In this document: one piece after another, positions 44,176-53,154 of the stretch | How positions within the stretch are numbered: position 1 is the stretch's first letter | Layout: each line of letters begins with the position of its first letter | NCBI GenBank assembly: GCA_014190355.1 | Contig: BJGH01000007.1 | Location: 1-64,000 of the forward strand | Length of the DNA: 64,000 nt | Origin: Alphaproteobacteria bacterium | Lineage (GTDB): Bacteria; Pseudomonadota; Alphaproteobacteria; Rickettsiales; UBA1997 | Reading direction: 5' to 3' | Made by a program: the position numbers and the translations under genes | The notes under the pieces: model-generated | The model's input: the letters and a program-made list of their open reading frames with translations, nothing else | Database searches by the model: none | What the model was told of the DNA's origin: nothing

Positions 44176-45678
44176 CTATAAAAGGAAATACTGAGCAAAT
44201 TTATTAGAAAATTTTTCTAAATAACTGATATTGAAAATAAGAAAAAAAATAAAAGCTAAATTTGAAAAAAATGTTATTTGAAAGACTTTTTTATTGAATA
44301 ATTTATTAGTAATAAAATTATTTTCTTTTTCTTGATTATTGCTAGAATATAAAGAGTTAAATAAATTTAATCCTAGCTTAAAATAAGCAAAATTTGCCAT
44401 AATTATTATAGCTAAAACAATAGCCATATATTTATATTCAAATAATGACATACAAAGATAATAATTGGCAAAAAATAACAATGTAAAAGGAATTCCAATT
44501 ACAAACGAGATAAATATTTTTAAAAATATATTTAATAAATAGTGAACTTTTTGAGGAAAATATATTTGTTCAATGGAAGAAGTCCTAAAATTTTTCTTTA
44601 AAAAAATTGCAAAAATGTACAGCATTAAATTACTACTCACATTGGTAATAATAAAATAAAAAAGAGCTTTAAGGGAGTAAATATTTTGAATAGCAAGGGC
44701 TAATAAAATAAGGCCAAAGTTACTTAATGATAAATTTATTGCTATAATTTTTAGATGTTTTTCTTTAACAATTTTAACTGAACTATATGATATCATAACT
44801 GCACAAAGAAGGATTAGTAAAATATCGTAGTTAAATTTTAAAAATAATAAATTATTTCCAAAAAATGAATTTATAAATTTTAAGGAAAGATAGATTCCTA
44901 AAAGACATGTAACAAAAAAAACTTCGATAATAGAAATATCGCTAAGATTATTATTAGATTTTATATTATTATAAAATAGCCACACAGGAAAAAATTTTAA
45001 AATAATTGCTAATGTAATACTAAACAAAATTAATAAAAGATACCAATAATTTTTTGAAGATATTAAAGCAAAATTATCGACAATCTTAGTAAAACTTGTT
45101 TCACCAAAGCAAAGATAAATCGAAATAAATGATATAAGAAAAAGCAGCGAAGAAGCTGAGCTAAGGCAATAATAATTAAATGTTGATTTTAATACTTTTG
45201 AATCGCTTGCTAAAGAACAAATTGCCAGAAAGGTAAAAATATAAATCTCACAAAATATAAATAAATTAAAAATATTATTTGTTAATAAAATTGAATTAAT
45301 TGCAAATATATTTAAAAGTAATACAGCGTATGTTTTTTGATTTAATTCATCGCTAAGTTTGTTTTCAAATTCAAAGTGAAATGAAGAGTTTGTTATTAAT
45401 TTAATATAAGTAATTATTAACAAAAAAAATAATGAAATAATATCAAGTTGGAATTCTTGTATAATTGATATTGTTGAGGTTTCGAAGTCATTAGCAATTT
45501 TACTAAAATTAATTACCTTTAAAATTTGCTTTAGAATAATAACTAAACATACAGCTGTTGAAATTAAATAAATAATGTAATTTACATTACGTTTACGCGA
45601 TACATAACAAAGAAGAGATGAAATAAGTGGCAGAATAATCAAAAAATATATTGAGCTAGTTGTGGCTAATTTAAACAT
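44176..45678 (-). CDS. divergent NuoM/NuoN/MrpD-like membrane subunit, copy 1
   Basis: The protein has 500 residues and about fourteen membrane helices. The best match to the antiporter-subunit pattern is the central region: ILKFFPVWLFYNNIKSNN near residue 229 in place of the usual K-x-x-P-h-H-x-W-L-P-D-A-H block. The histidines and the second acidic residue are missing. FNYYCLSSASSLLFL near residue 166 resembles the Y-x-x-x-x-x-x-S helix of MrpD/NuoN. It lies 10 bases after carA and 9 bases before copy 2. It could be a subunit of a cation/H+ antiporter or of a modified complex I. Confidence 0.62.
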   Translation of the reverse strand: MFKLATTSSIYFLIILPLISSLLCYVSRKRNVNYIIYLISTAVCLVIILKQILKVINFSKIANDFETSTISIIQEFQLDIISLFFLLIITYIKLITNSSFHFEFENKLSDELNQKTYAVLLLNIFAINSILLTNNIFNLFIFCEIYIFTFLAICSLASDSKVLKSTFNYYCLSSASSLLFLISFISIYLCFGETSFTKIVDNFALISSKNYWYLLLILFSITLAIILKFFPVWLFYNNIKSNNNLSDISIIEVFFVTCLLGIYLSLKFINSFFGNNLLFLKFNYDILLILLCAVMISYSSVKIVKEKHLKIIAINLSLSNFGLILLALAIQNIYSLKALFYFIITNVSSNLMLYIFAIFLKKNFRTSSIEQIYFPQKVHYLLNIFLKIFISFVIGIPFTLLFFANYYLCMSLFEYKYMAIVLAIIIMANFAYFKLGLNLFNSLYSSNNQEKENNFITNKLFNKKVFQITFFSNLAFIFFLIFNISYLEKFSNKFAQYFLL

Positions 45679-45688
45679 TAGTTCCTGA

Positions 45689-46921
45689 TTATTTTTGTGA
45701 TTTTTGTATCATTTCCTTAAATTGCTCAAACAGATAAAAACTATCGCTAGGACCAGGTGAGCTTTCGGGGTGATATTGAACAGAAAATGCCGGTGAATCC
45801 TTTAACATAATTCCTTCAATTGTGTTATCAAATAAAGAGATATGAGTAACTTCAACATTTTTAGGTAAAGTGTTATGATCAACACAAAAACCATGATTTT
45901 GACTGGTGATTTCTACTTTTTTTGTAATTAAATTTTGAACTGGATGATTAGCTCCTCGATGACCTTGATGCATTTTGGTAGTTTTTGCCCCAATAGCAAT
46001 TGCAAGAAGTTGATGGCCTAGACAAATCCCAAATAACGGAATTTTATTTTCTAGAATTTTCTTAATCACTGAATTGGCATATTTAGCAGTTTGAGCAGGA
46101 TCACCAGGACCATTTGATAAAAAAACTCCATCTGGCTTTAAAGCCATTATTTCCTCATAAGATGCTTGTGATCCAACAACTTCAACTTCAAAACCTACCT
46201 TTTTTAAGGATCGTAAAATATTTAGTTTTGCTCCAAAATCAACTGCTACAACCTTATAAACCGGTTTAATATCTGATTCATAACAATTTTTTGATTGTAA
46301 CCAAGTTGCTTGATTATTCCATTGATAATTTTCATTAAGGCTAGCACTTCTAGCAAGTTCGACACCATTGAGGTCTGGAGTTGAGGATAATTCCTTACAA
46401 ACTTTAGGAATATCAATATTTTCAACATCATTTTGGTAGATTATAGCAACAGTTTTAGCGCCATTCTCGCGAATTTTTTTGGTTATTGCTCTTGTGTCTA
46501 TACCGCTAATTCCAGTGACTTTATTTTTCTCTAGCCAATCATGCAGATTGTTATCAGCTCGATAACTTGATGGATTTGTAATTAACTCTGCAATAATTAA
46601 GCCTTTGGCATATATTTTTCTTGACTCAATGTCATTTTTATTGATCCCAACATTACCTATATGAGGAAAGGTAAAATTGATAATTTGTTGACTATATGAA
46701 GGATCGCTAAGGATCTCTTGGTAACCTGTTATGGAAGTATTAAAACAAATCTCTCCAAATGTTTTTCCCATTACTCCTATACCATAACCAAAGAAATGGT
46801 TGCCATCTGGAAATATCAAAACAGCATTAATGTTATTTTGCGTTGTTATTGATAAATGATTGCTTAAAGCAATATTGTCAATCTTATCCTTAGATGCTTT
46901 TGTATGAGTAGAATCGTTCAT
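45689..46921 (-). CDS. carA: carbamoyl-phosphate synthase small subunit
   Basis: CarA supplies ammonia from glutamine to CarB for carbamoyl phosphate, used for pyrimidines and arginine. The N-terminal CPSase domain (FPDGNHFFGYGIGVMGKTFGE) is followed by a class I glutamine amidotransferase. Its nucleophile is Cys300 in FGICLGHQLL, and the His/Glu pair is in QYHPESSPGP near residue 383. The length of 410 includes about 30 extra N-terminal residues; a downstream start is possible but no other Met is well placed. CarB is not in the window. Confidence 0.96.
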   Translation of the reverse strand: MNDSTHTKASKDKIDNIALSNHLSITTQNNINAVLIFPDGNHFFGYGIGVMGKTFGEICFNTSITGYQEILSDPSYSQQIINFTFPHIGNVGINKNDIESRKIYAKGLIIAELITNPSSYRADNNLHDWLEKNKVTGISGIDTRAITKKIRENGAKTVAIIYQNDVENIDIPKVCKELSSTPDLNGVELARSASLNENYQWNNQATWLQSKNCYESDIKPVYKVVAVDFGAKLNILRSLKKVGFEVEVVGSQASYEEIMALKPDGVFLSNGPGDPAQTAKYANSVIKKILENKIPLFGICLGHQLLAIAIGAKTTKMHQGHRGANHPVQNLITKKVEITSQNHGFCVDHNTLPKNVEVTHISLFDNTIEGIMLKDSPAFSVQYHPESSPGPSDSFYLFEQFKEMIQKSQK

Positions 46922-47011
46922 TTTATTGTAAATTTAATCGATGACTTTATTTTTTTTAATTTTAAAATATATTAACTAAATCTTCAATAATCATTTTAAA
47001 AATAATTCCTT

Positions 47012-47521
47012 ATGGCAAAAAATATCGCAAATAAAAATAAAAACAAAACCCTGCAAAATAACTCCTTAAAGAAAAAAACTCATTTGCTCTTAGGAAAAAA
47101 AACAGATTATTTATTTGATAATCCGCAACATTCATCTCTTCAAGCTATTGACAATCCTCATTGCGATGTTGATTATGTTGTTCGTTTCAGTTGTCCAGAA
47201 TTTACTTCATTATGCCCTATTACTTCACAGCCAGATTTTGCGCATATTGTTATTGATTATCTACCTGAAAATAAAATTGTTGAAAGTAAATCCTTAAAGC
47301 TATACCTATTTTCTTATCGCAATCATGGGGCATTTCATGAAGATTGTACTGTTAAAATAGCTAAGGATATCATTAAAACTATTAAGCCAAAATGGCTTAG
47401 AATTTCAGGTTACTGGTTTCCAAGAGGAGGAATTCCTATTGATATTTTTTTTCAAACCTCTGCTCCACCTTCGTCAATTTTTATTGGTAATAACCCAAAT
47501 TACGACTATAAAGCTCGTTAA
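47012..47521 (+). CDS. queF: NADPH-dependent 7-cyano-7-deazaguanine reductase (unimodular)
   Basis: QueF reduces preQ0 to preQ1 for queuosine in tRNA. The catalytic cysteine is Cys68 in [16 protein letters not shown], and the QueF motif [16 protein letters not shown] follows near residue 94. The 169-residue single-domain form is the normal short type. It is divergent from carA and followed after 17 bases by lgt. The N-terminal 20 residues are a Lys/Asn-rich extension. Confidence 0.95.
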   Translation: MAKNIANKNKNKTLQNNSLKKKTHLLLGKKTDYLFDNPQHSSLQAIDNPHCDVDYVVRFSCPEFTSLCPITSQPDFAHIVIDYLPENKIVESKSLKLYLFSYRNHGAFHEDCTVKIAKDIIKTIKPKWLRISGYWFPRGGIPIDIFFQTSAPPSSIFIGNNPNYDYKAR

Positions 47522-47538
47522 TCAACTAAATTTAATTT

Positions 47539-48339
47539 ATGAATCCAATAATTCTTCCCGAGTTTGATCCAGTTTTTTTTTCAATTGGACCCATAGCAAT
47601 AAGATGGTATTCCCTAGCATATATCGCTGGGGTTTTAATAACCTATTTTTTTCTAAAAAAAATTAATAAAACTGAGAAATTATTTAGTGAAAATGCCCTC
47701 GAGAATTTTATTCCTTTCATTATAATTTCAATACTTGTTGGTGGAAGATTAGGATATGTTTTGTTTTATAATTTCAAATATTATCTTGCCCATCCACATA
47801 ATATTTTAGCTTTTTGGCAAGGTGGCATGTCATTTCACGGTGGTCTCTTAGGAATAATTATTGGTATGATAATATTTGCTAAAATTTATCGAATAGATTT
47901 TTTTCAAGTTACTGATCGAATAGCTATAACTGGTTGTTTAGGAATTTTTTTTGGAAGAATAGCAAATTTTATTAATTTAGAACTTTATGGACGGGTTACA
48001 GAATCAAGATTAGGAATGGTTTTTCCCAATGCTGGAGATTTACCAAGACATCCAAGTCAGTTATATGAAGCCTTTTTTGAAGGTTTATTAATGTTTGTAA
48101 TTTTATTTGCTTTATTTTCACTAACTAAAATTAGAAACTATCGTGGAGCGATTAGTGGAATTTTTTTAATGCTTTATGGTTTATTTCGTATTTTTTTAGA
48201 AAATTTTCGTGAACCAGATCAACAATTAGGATTTGTCTTTGAAAAATTTACCATGGGACAAATGCTTTCAACTCCATTGATAATTTGTGGTATTTTAATA
48301 ATTTTTCGTTCAATTTCATTAAATAAAAAAAATAACTAA
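47539..48339 (+). CDS. lgt: prolipoprotein diacylglyceryl transferase
   Basis: Lgt adds diacylglycerol to the lipobox cysteine of prolipoproteins in the inner membrane. Seven membrane helices and the conserved segments GGMSFHGGLLG (about 94-104), FFGRIANFINLELYGR (about 137-152) and RHPSQLYEAFFEG near residue 175 are all present. The 266-residue length is normal. A predicted substrate lipoprotein is encoded at 59876-60307 and its partner trafficking protein LolA at the right end. Confidence 0.96.
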   Translation: MNPIILPEFDPVFFSIGPIAIRWYSLAYIAGVLITYFFLKKINKTEKLFSENALENFIPFIIISILVGGRLGYVLFYNFKYYLAHPHNILAFWQGGMSFHGGLLGIIIGMIIFAKIYRIDFFQVTDRIAITGCLGIFFGRIANFINLELYGRVTESRLGMVFPNAGDLPRHPSQLYEAFFEGLLMFVILFALFSLTKIRNYRGAISGIFLMLYGLFRIFLENFREPDQQLGFVFEKFTMGQMLSTPLIICGILIIFRSISLNKKNN

Positions 48340-48875
48340 GGAAATTTTTTTGTTGCATAAAATTGTAAGGCTTTTTTTGTTGAGTTGACAAAGACTAACA
48401 TTATCTAAAACCAATATTGGCATTGTTTAAGAATAATATTTTAGTTTTAAGCATTGCAAAAAAGCTATCAATACAATGTCAACAGATTTATTTTAACTAA
48501 TCGCAAATTTTTTTCTTTACTGAGAAAAAAATTTGTCAAAAATTGTTAAATAAATTTAAGTTAGTTATCTAAAAAATTATTTTTAAAAATATCAATTATA
48601 AATCATTAAATTAATTAAGAAATTTGTCTTTACTCAATATTTAGTAGGATTAAATAAATTTTAATATTTTTTCTTAAATTAGTGATTAAATAAAAAAATC
48701 TGTGTTTTAAATCTATTTTTTATACCAAACCCTAACATATTTAAAAATTGTTTGTTTTAAATTATTAATTATAGGTTTTTTTAAATACTTTTAATTTAAA
48801 AATTTTATTCAACATAAATTTAAAACCACCACATAATACTTTCTTTAGTATACCAAAACATTCATTATAAAATAT
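48340..48875. other. 536-base non-coding stretch upstream of the rhodanese-dnaA pair
   Basis: No gene or tRNA is visible. The region contains one strong hairpin (48504-48535) and otherwise consists of A/T-rich sequence. Because dnaA lies just downstream I looked for DnaA boxes (TTATCCACA and close variants) and found none, so I do not call a replication origin. It probably carries the promoter for the rhodanese and dnaA genes and the lgt 3' region. Confidence 0.4.
48504..48535. repeat. perfect 13-bp hairpin
   Basis: CAAATTTTTTTCT (48504-48516) and AGAAAAAAATTTG (48523-48535) are exact reverse complements around the six-base loop TTACTG. It lies 165 bases after lgt and 340 before the rhodanese start. 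On either strand the stem contains a T run, but no extended T tract follows it. It may be a terminator of the lgt transcript or a protein-binding site. Confidence 0.45.
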
Positions 48876-49307
48876 ATGACAATTCAACAGATTACTGCTG
48901 TTGAAGCAATGAAAATTCTTACAACTGATTACAATTCAATTTTAATTGATGTGAGAACTTTTGAAGAATTCAATTTTGTTGGAACTGCTAATCCTCAGGG
49001 TTTTAACAATAGAATGATTTTATTGCCTTGGCAGTTTTATAATGATCATCAGCTTAATCCTGATTTTTATACTATCTTAAGAAACAAGCTCAAAAATTTT
49101 TTTAATAAAGAAGACTTAACTACTAAACTAATTTTTATTTGTAGAAGTGGTGCAAGATCAAATCAAGCTGGATTATTTATCAGTAGCTATGGTTATAGCA
49201 ATTGCTATAATGTTTCTGATGGATTTGAAGGTAAACTTGATCAGCATCACCATCGTTCAAAAATTAATGGTTGGAAAGCAAACAATTTACCTTGGGAACA
49301 AACATGA
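48876..49307 (+). CDS. rhodanese-domain protein
   Basis: A single rhodanese fold fills this 143-residue cytosolic protein. The N-terminal ILIDVRTFEEF (22-32) and the active-site loop ICRSGARSN, with Cys89 as the likely persulfide carrier, are intact. The His-rich stretch DQHHHRS near the C-terminus may bind metal. Rhodaneses transfer sulfane sulfur, but the acceptor is unknown. Its stop overlaps the dnaA start (ATGA), a tight and unusual coupling to the replication initiator. Confidence 0.88.
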   Translation: MTIQQITAVEAMKILTTDYNSILIDVRTFEEFNFVGTANPQGFNNRMILLPWQFYNDHQLNPDFYTILRNKLKNFFNKEDLTTKLIFICRSGARSNQAGLFISSYGYSNCYNVSDGFEGKLDQHHHRSKINGWKANNLPWEQT

Positions 49308-50728
49308 TTCAAAATCAACTTAAAGAAACAGTGAATAATTTACAACCAAATTACCTCAAAGATTTCTTTTCTTTTTGTGAAAATCATTTTGGTCAAGACA
49401 TTTACCAAAAATGGTTTGTAAACATAGAGATTTACAGTCATACTGCAAATGAAATCATTGTCAAAACCCCTTCAAAATTTGAAAGGGATTGGCTTAATCG
49501 TGAGTTTTTTCAAAGCAAAAATTTCAAAAATCAACTGCAAAAAATTTTACCACAACTTCATAAAATTTCAGCAGTATTCATTGCCAAAGAAGACAATGAT
49601 AAATCAGACTCAAAGCCAAAAAACAATTCTGAGAATCCTGATAAAAAAGTTATAAATCTTTCCAAATACGAAAATGTTTTTGCCTTTGGAACCGAACTTA
49701 ACAGCAAATATACCTTTGATAACTTCATTAGCACTAAATACAATAAAATGGCTTTATCAATGGCTAAAATTGTTGCAGGAATTGGCGATAAAAAAGAATT
49801 ATTTAATGAAAAAATTCCCTTCTTTATTCATGGTTCAGTTGGAATGGGAAAAACTCATTTAGCTCAAGCTATTGCCTGGCAACTCAAAAAAACTGACAAT
49901 AAAAAGAAAGTTGTTTATCTTTCTGCAGAAAAATTCATGTTTCACTTTGTTCAATCAATTCGTAGCAATGATGTCATGACATTTAAAGAAAAAATGCGTT
50001 CGATTGATGTTTTAATTGTTGATGATGTGCAATTTATTGCTGGCAAAGAAAGCACTCAACAAGAATTTATGAATTGTTTTAATTCACTAGTTGAAGATAA
50101 TAAACAAGTGGTTTTAGTTTGTGACAGATGTCCGTCAGATCTTGAAAACATTGATGAAAAACTTAAATCAAGAATTGCTGGAGGAATGATTGTTAATTTT
50201 AAAAATCCAGATTTTACAGATCGTTTGGAGATTGTTAAATCCAAAGCCAAACATCTTGAAATTGAATTATGTACCAAGGTTTTAAGCTTTGTTGCTGAAA
50301 AAATTAAAACATCAATTCGTGATTTAGATGGTGCATTAAAAAAACTTGTAGCATCTCAAGTTTTTGAAGAAGAAGAGATTACGCTTGATAGTGCTAAAAC
50401 TATATTGTCGAGTTATCTTAAAAATAACACTGTAAAAGCTCTTAATGTTGAAAAGATTCAAGAAATTGTTGCCCACCATTTTAGCATTAAGGTTACAGAT
50501 CTTAACTCTAAAAGCAGACTAAGAAATATTGCTAAACCTCGTCAAATTGCCATGTATCTTGCTAAAAAACATACTAAAGAAAGTCTGGCAAATATTGGTA
50601 GCAAATTTGGAGGAAAAAATCATGCTACAGTCATTCATTCAGAAAAACAAATTTTGTTATCTGTTGATAAAGACCAAAAATTGCTAGAAGATGTCAAGTC
50701 TATTGAAGAAAAATTATTTTCTAAATAA
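49304..50728 (+). CDS. dnaA: chromosomal replication initiator DnaA
   Basis: DnaA binds origin boxes and opens the DNA. From the ATG at 49304 it has 474 residues: domain I about 1-85, a short linker, and the AAA+ domain. Walker A is GSVGMGKT at 177-184, and Walker B is LIVDDVQFIAGKEST. Domain IV carries KPRQIAMYLAKKHT and the signature IGSKFGGKNHATVIHS. I preferred this start because it overlaps the rhodanese stop by four bases; an upstream Met at 49271 would lie inside the rhodanese gene. No DnaA boxes were seen nearby. Confidence 0.95.
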   Translation: MIQNQLKETVNNLQPNYLKDFFSFCENHFGQDIYQKWFVNIEIYSHTANEIIVKTPSKFERDWLNREFFQSKNFKNQLQKILPQLHKISAVFIAKEDNDKSDSKPKNNSENPDKKVINLSKYENVFAFGTELNSKYTFDNFISTKYNKMALSMAKIVAGIGDKKELFNEKIPFFIHGSVGMGKTHLAQAIAWQLKKTDNKKKVVYLSAEKFMFHFVQSIRSNDVMTFKEKMRSIDVLIVDDVQFIAGKESTQQEFMNCFNSLVEDNKQVVLVCDRCPSDLENIDEKLKSRIAGGMIVNFKNPDFTDRLEIVKSKAKHLEIELCTKVLSFVAEKIKTSIRDLDGALKKLVASQVFEEEEITLDSAKTILSSYLKNNTVKALNVEKIQEIVAHHFSIKVTDLNSKSRLRNIAKPRQIAMYLAKKHTKESLANIGSKFGGKNHATVIHSEKQILLSVDKDQKLLEDVKSIEEKLFSK

Positions 50729-50745
50729 AATTTATTAAAATGAGT

Positions 50746-52134
50746 TTAAAGACTTGCAATTAAACTGCTTGGACGAGATTTAACAACATCAACTTCAAAA
50801 ATTTTACCAAATAATTCATCGATTTTTTTGCCATTTTCAAAATTAACAACCACAGACTGAAGCCATTCGCTTTTGCCCCAGATTTGTATATTTTGATCAG
50901 TAATTGTCTGATCAAACTTTTCAGATTTTTTTTTCGATTTTGGAGCTTCTTTTTCAAATAATACTTTAATTTTTTTACCTTCAAATTGCTTATTAAATTC
51001 AACTTGCTGACTAGTTAATAATTCTTGCAAAACAGCCAGTCTTTGGTCCTTAACTTTCTCTTCAACTTGATTTTTAGAATCTGCAGATGGTGTTCCATGT
51101 CTTGGCGAATATTTAAATGAATAGCATTGTGTAAAACCTATTTTCTTTACCAAATCCAAAGTTTCTTCAAAATCTTTGTCAGTTTCACCAGGAAACCCTA
51201 CAATAAAATCAGAAGATAAACCAATATCTGGTCTAGATTTTCTAAGTTTATCAATAATTTTAAAATATTCGTCTCTGGTATGTTTGCGATTCATTGCTTG
51301 CAATATGTTATTGGAACCAGATTGAACAGGCAAATGTAAAAACGGCATTAATTTTTCAATATCACGATGGGCATTAATTAAATCATCACTCATATCACGA
51401 GGATGTGAAGTTGTATAACGGATTCTTTTAATCTTGTCAATGCTTGCTATTTTTTCAATTAATTTTGCTAAGGAGTATTCTTGATTATTTGCATCTATAC
51501 TTTTATAAGCGTTAACATTTTGCCCTAGAAAGTAAACTTCTTGAACTCCCTGATTTGCATATTGAAGGGCTTCTTGATAAACTTGTTCAACACTTCGACA
51601 ATATTCAGCTCCTCTGGTATAAGGGACAACGCAAAAAGTACAGAATTTATCGCAACCTTCTTGAATTGTTATAAATGCACTAGCATTAACCCCTGCTTTG
51701 GGAGCAATAATTTTGTCAAATTTATCATTAGCAATAAATTCCAAATTTAATTGTCGTTTTTTATCGCGTATTACTTTACCAACCAGATCTGGAAGAGTTT
51801 GATAACTTTCAGGTCCAACAATAATATCGGCTACTTTTGCTCGTTTAAAAATTTCTTCACCTTCCGCTTGAGCAACGCAACCTGCAACTGCAACGATCAT
51901 TTCTTGATTATTAAGCTGTTTTTTTTCTTTAATTTTTTGTAATCTTCCCAGATCAGAAAATAATTTTTCAGTAGCTTTTTCGCGAATATGGCAAGTGTTG
52001 ATAATAACCATTTGAGCATCTTCTTCACTTTGAGCATTTTCATATCCACAAGCATTCATCAAATCTTGCATACGATTAGAGTCGTAGACATTCATTTGAC
52101 AACCATAGGTTTTAATAAATAATTTTTTTGACAT
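50746..52134 (-). CDS. miaB: tRNA-2-methylthio-N6-dimethylallyladenosine synthase MiaB
   Basis: This radical SAM methylthiotransferase modifies adenosine 37 of certain tRNAs. The first iron-sulfur cluster is held by Cys12 (YGCQMN), the Cys in NTCHIREKAT near residue 48 and the Cys in AVAGCVAQ near residue 85. The radical SAM motif CDKFCTFCVVPYTRG lies near residue 160. A TRAM domain ends the protein; it carries a Lys-rich insert (KKSEKFDQTI). The 462-residue length is usual. It converges with dnaA. Confidence 0.96.
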   Translation of the reverse strand: MSKKLFIKTYGCQMNVYDSNRMQDLMNACGYENAQSEEDAQMVIINTCHIREKATEKLFSDLGRLQKIKEKKQLNNQEMIVAVAGCVAQAEGEEIFKRAKVADIIVGPESYQTLPDLVGKVIRDKKRQLNLEFIANDKFDKIIAPKAGVNASAFITIQEGCDKFCTFCVVPYTRGAEYCRSVEQVYQEALQYANQGVQEVYFLGQNVNAYKSIDANNQEYSLAKLIEKIASIDKIKRIRYTTSHPRDMSDDLINAHRDIEKLMPFLHLPVQSGSNNILQAMNRKHTRDEYFKIIDKLRKSRPDIGLSSDFIVGFPGETDKDFEETLDLVKKIGFTQCYSFKYSPRHGTPSADSKNQVEEKVKDQRLAVLQELLTSQQVEFNKQFEGKKIKVLFEKEAPKSKKKSEKFDQTITDQNIQIWGKSEWLQSVVVNFENGKKIDELFGKIFEVDVVKSRPSSLIASL

Positions 52135-52212
52135 TTTTGTTAATTAATAAATCGTTTTATTCACCTTCTAATCCTTATTCTAGAGAGTTAATATAAATAT
52201 TCTAGGATTTTA

Positions 52213-53154
52213 TTATAATCCTTGGCGAATAACTTTTTCAGGACGATTGCGTGAAAGATAGAGTGAGTTTTGATTATAATCAAAACCTTTGTTAATTTTG
52301 CCAGAGATTTCAGGGTAAATCCTATTGGGAATTTTTTTGTACGCCTCATCTAGCAAAAGACGTGTAAATGCTTCTCTTTTAGCAGCGCTAGTGCAGCCTA
52401 TTAAAACAGAAATTATTCTTGAATTATTTTTGTACGCTGATGCAATTAGATTAAAACCCGAAGCATGAGTAAATCCAGTTTTTAAACCTTCTGCTCCAAA
52501 ATATTCTTCTAGAATATGATTATGCGTTTTGTATTTTTTTCCGTCAAATTTGAATTTTTTTAATGCAAATAAATGATAATATTCTGGGAAATCTTTTTTA
52601 ATTGCAATTGCAAGCCTAGCAAGATCTCTTGCGGTAGTATATTGCGCAAGATCATGTAATCCACTAGCATTTCGAAAAGATGTATCATTCATACCAAGTT
52701 CAAGAGCTTTCAAATTCATTAATCTTACAAATAACCATTCATCATTTGCAACTGCTTCAGCTAAGGCAATTGCTGACTCATTAAATGAGCGAACAATTAC
52801 CGCTAGAATTGCCTCCCTGACTGTAATAGTATCACCTCTTTTTAAATGTAATGTATTAACTTTGTTTACTAAAGAAATTTCTTCTGCTCTTCCTGATATT
52901 GGTATCAGTTTATTTAATGATATTTTTTTTTCTTCAATAGCTTCAAAGGTAAGATACAATGTCATTAATTTTACCAATGATGCAGGATAAATTTTTATAT
53001 CAGAATTTCGATCAAGAAGGATATTGCGATTTTTCTCTTCAAAAACAACATAAGCATTGCTCTTAGAGCAGCCGTCAGGGTTAAAATCCTTAGCAAAAAG
53101 CTGGGAATTTAAATTTAAAAAAAATACAACAGTTAATAAAATAATTTTAATCAT
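52213..53154 (-). CDS. D-alanyl-D-alanine carboxypeptidase (DacA/DacF type penicillin-binding protein)
   Basis: The enzyme trims the terminal D-Ala of peptidoglycan stem peptides in the periplasm. A signal peptide (about 1-21) precedes the serine peptidase S11 domain with SxxK at Ser59-Lys62 (PASLVKLM), SxN at 123-125 (RSFNES) and KTG at 225-227. At 313 residues it lacks the second C-terminal beta domain and membrane anchor of PBP5; the last 40 residues are a basic tail. It overlaps the lpxB stop by 8 bases, so the two are co-transcribed. Confidence 0.93.
   Translation of the reverse strand: MIKIILLTVVFFLNLNSQLFAKDFNPDGCSKSNAYVVFEEKNRNILLDRNSDIKIYPASLVKLMTLYLTFEAIEEKKISLNKLIPISGRAEEISLVNKVNTLHLKRGDTITVREAILAVIVRSFNESAIALAEAVANDEWLFVRLMNLKALELGMNDTSFRNASGLHDLAQYTTARDLARLAIAIKKDFPEYYHLFALKKFKFDGKKYKTHNHILEEYFGAEGLKTGFTHASGFNLIASAYKNNSRIISVLIGCTSAAKREAFTRLLLDEAYKKIPNRIYPEISGKINKGFDYNQNSLYLSRNRPEKVIRQGL

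Noticed and set aside
48340-48875. Possible replication origin upstream of dnaA
   Set aside because: The region is AT-rich and close to dnaA, but I found no TTATCCACA-type DnaA boxes, and in alphaproteobacteria the origin is usually not beside dnaA.
7880-49310. TGA read as tryptophan
   Set aside because: dxr and the rhodanese gene end at TGA at the expected length, and tryptophans at conserved sites use TGG.
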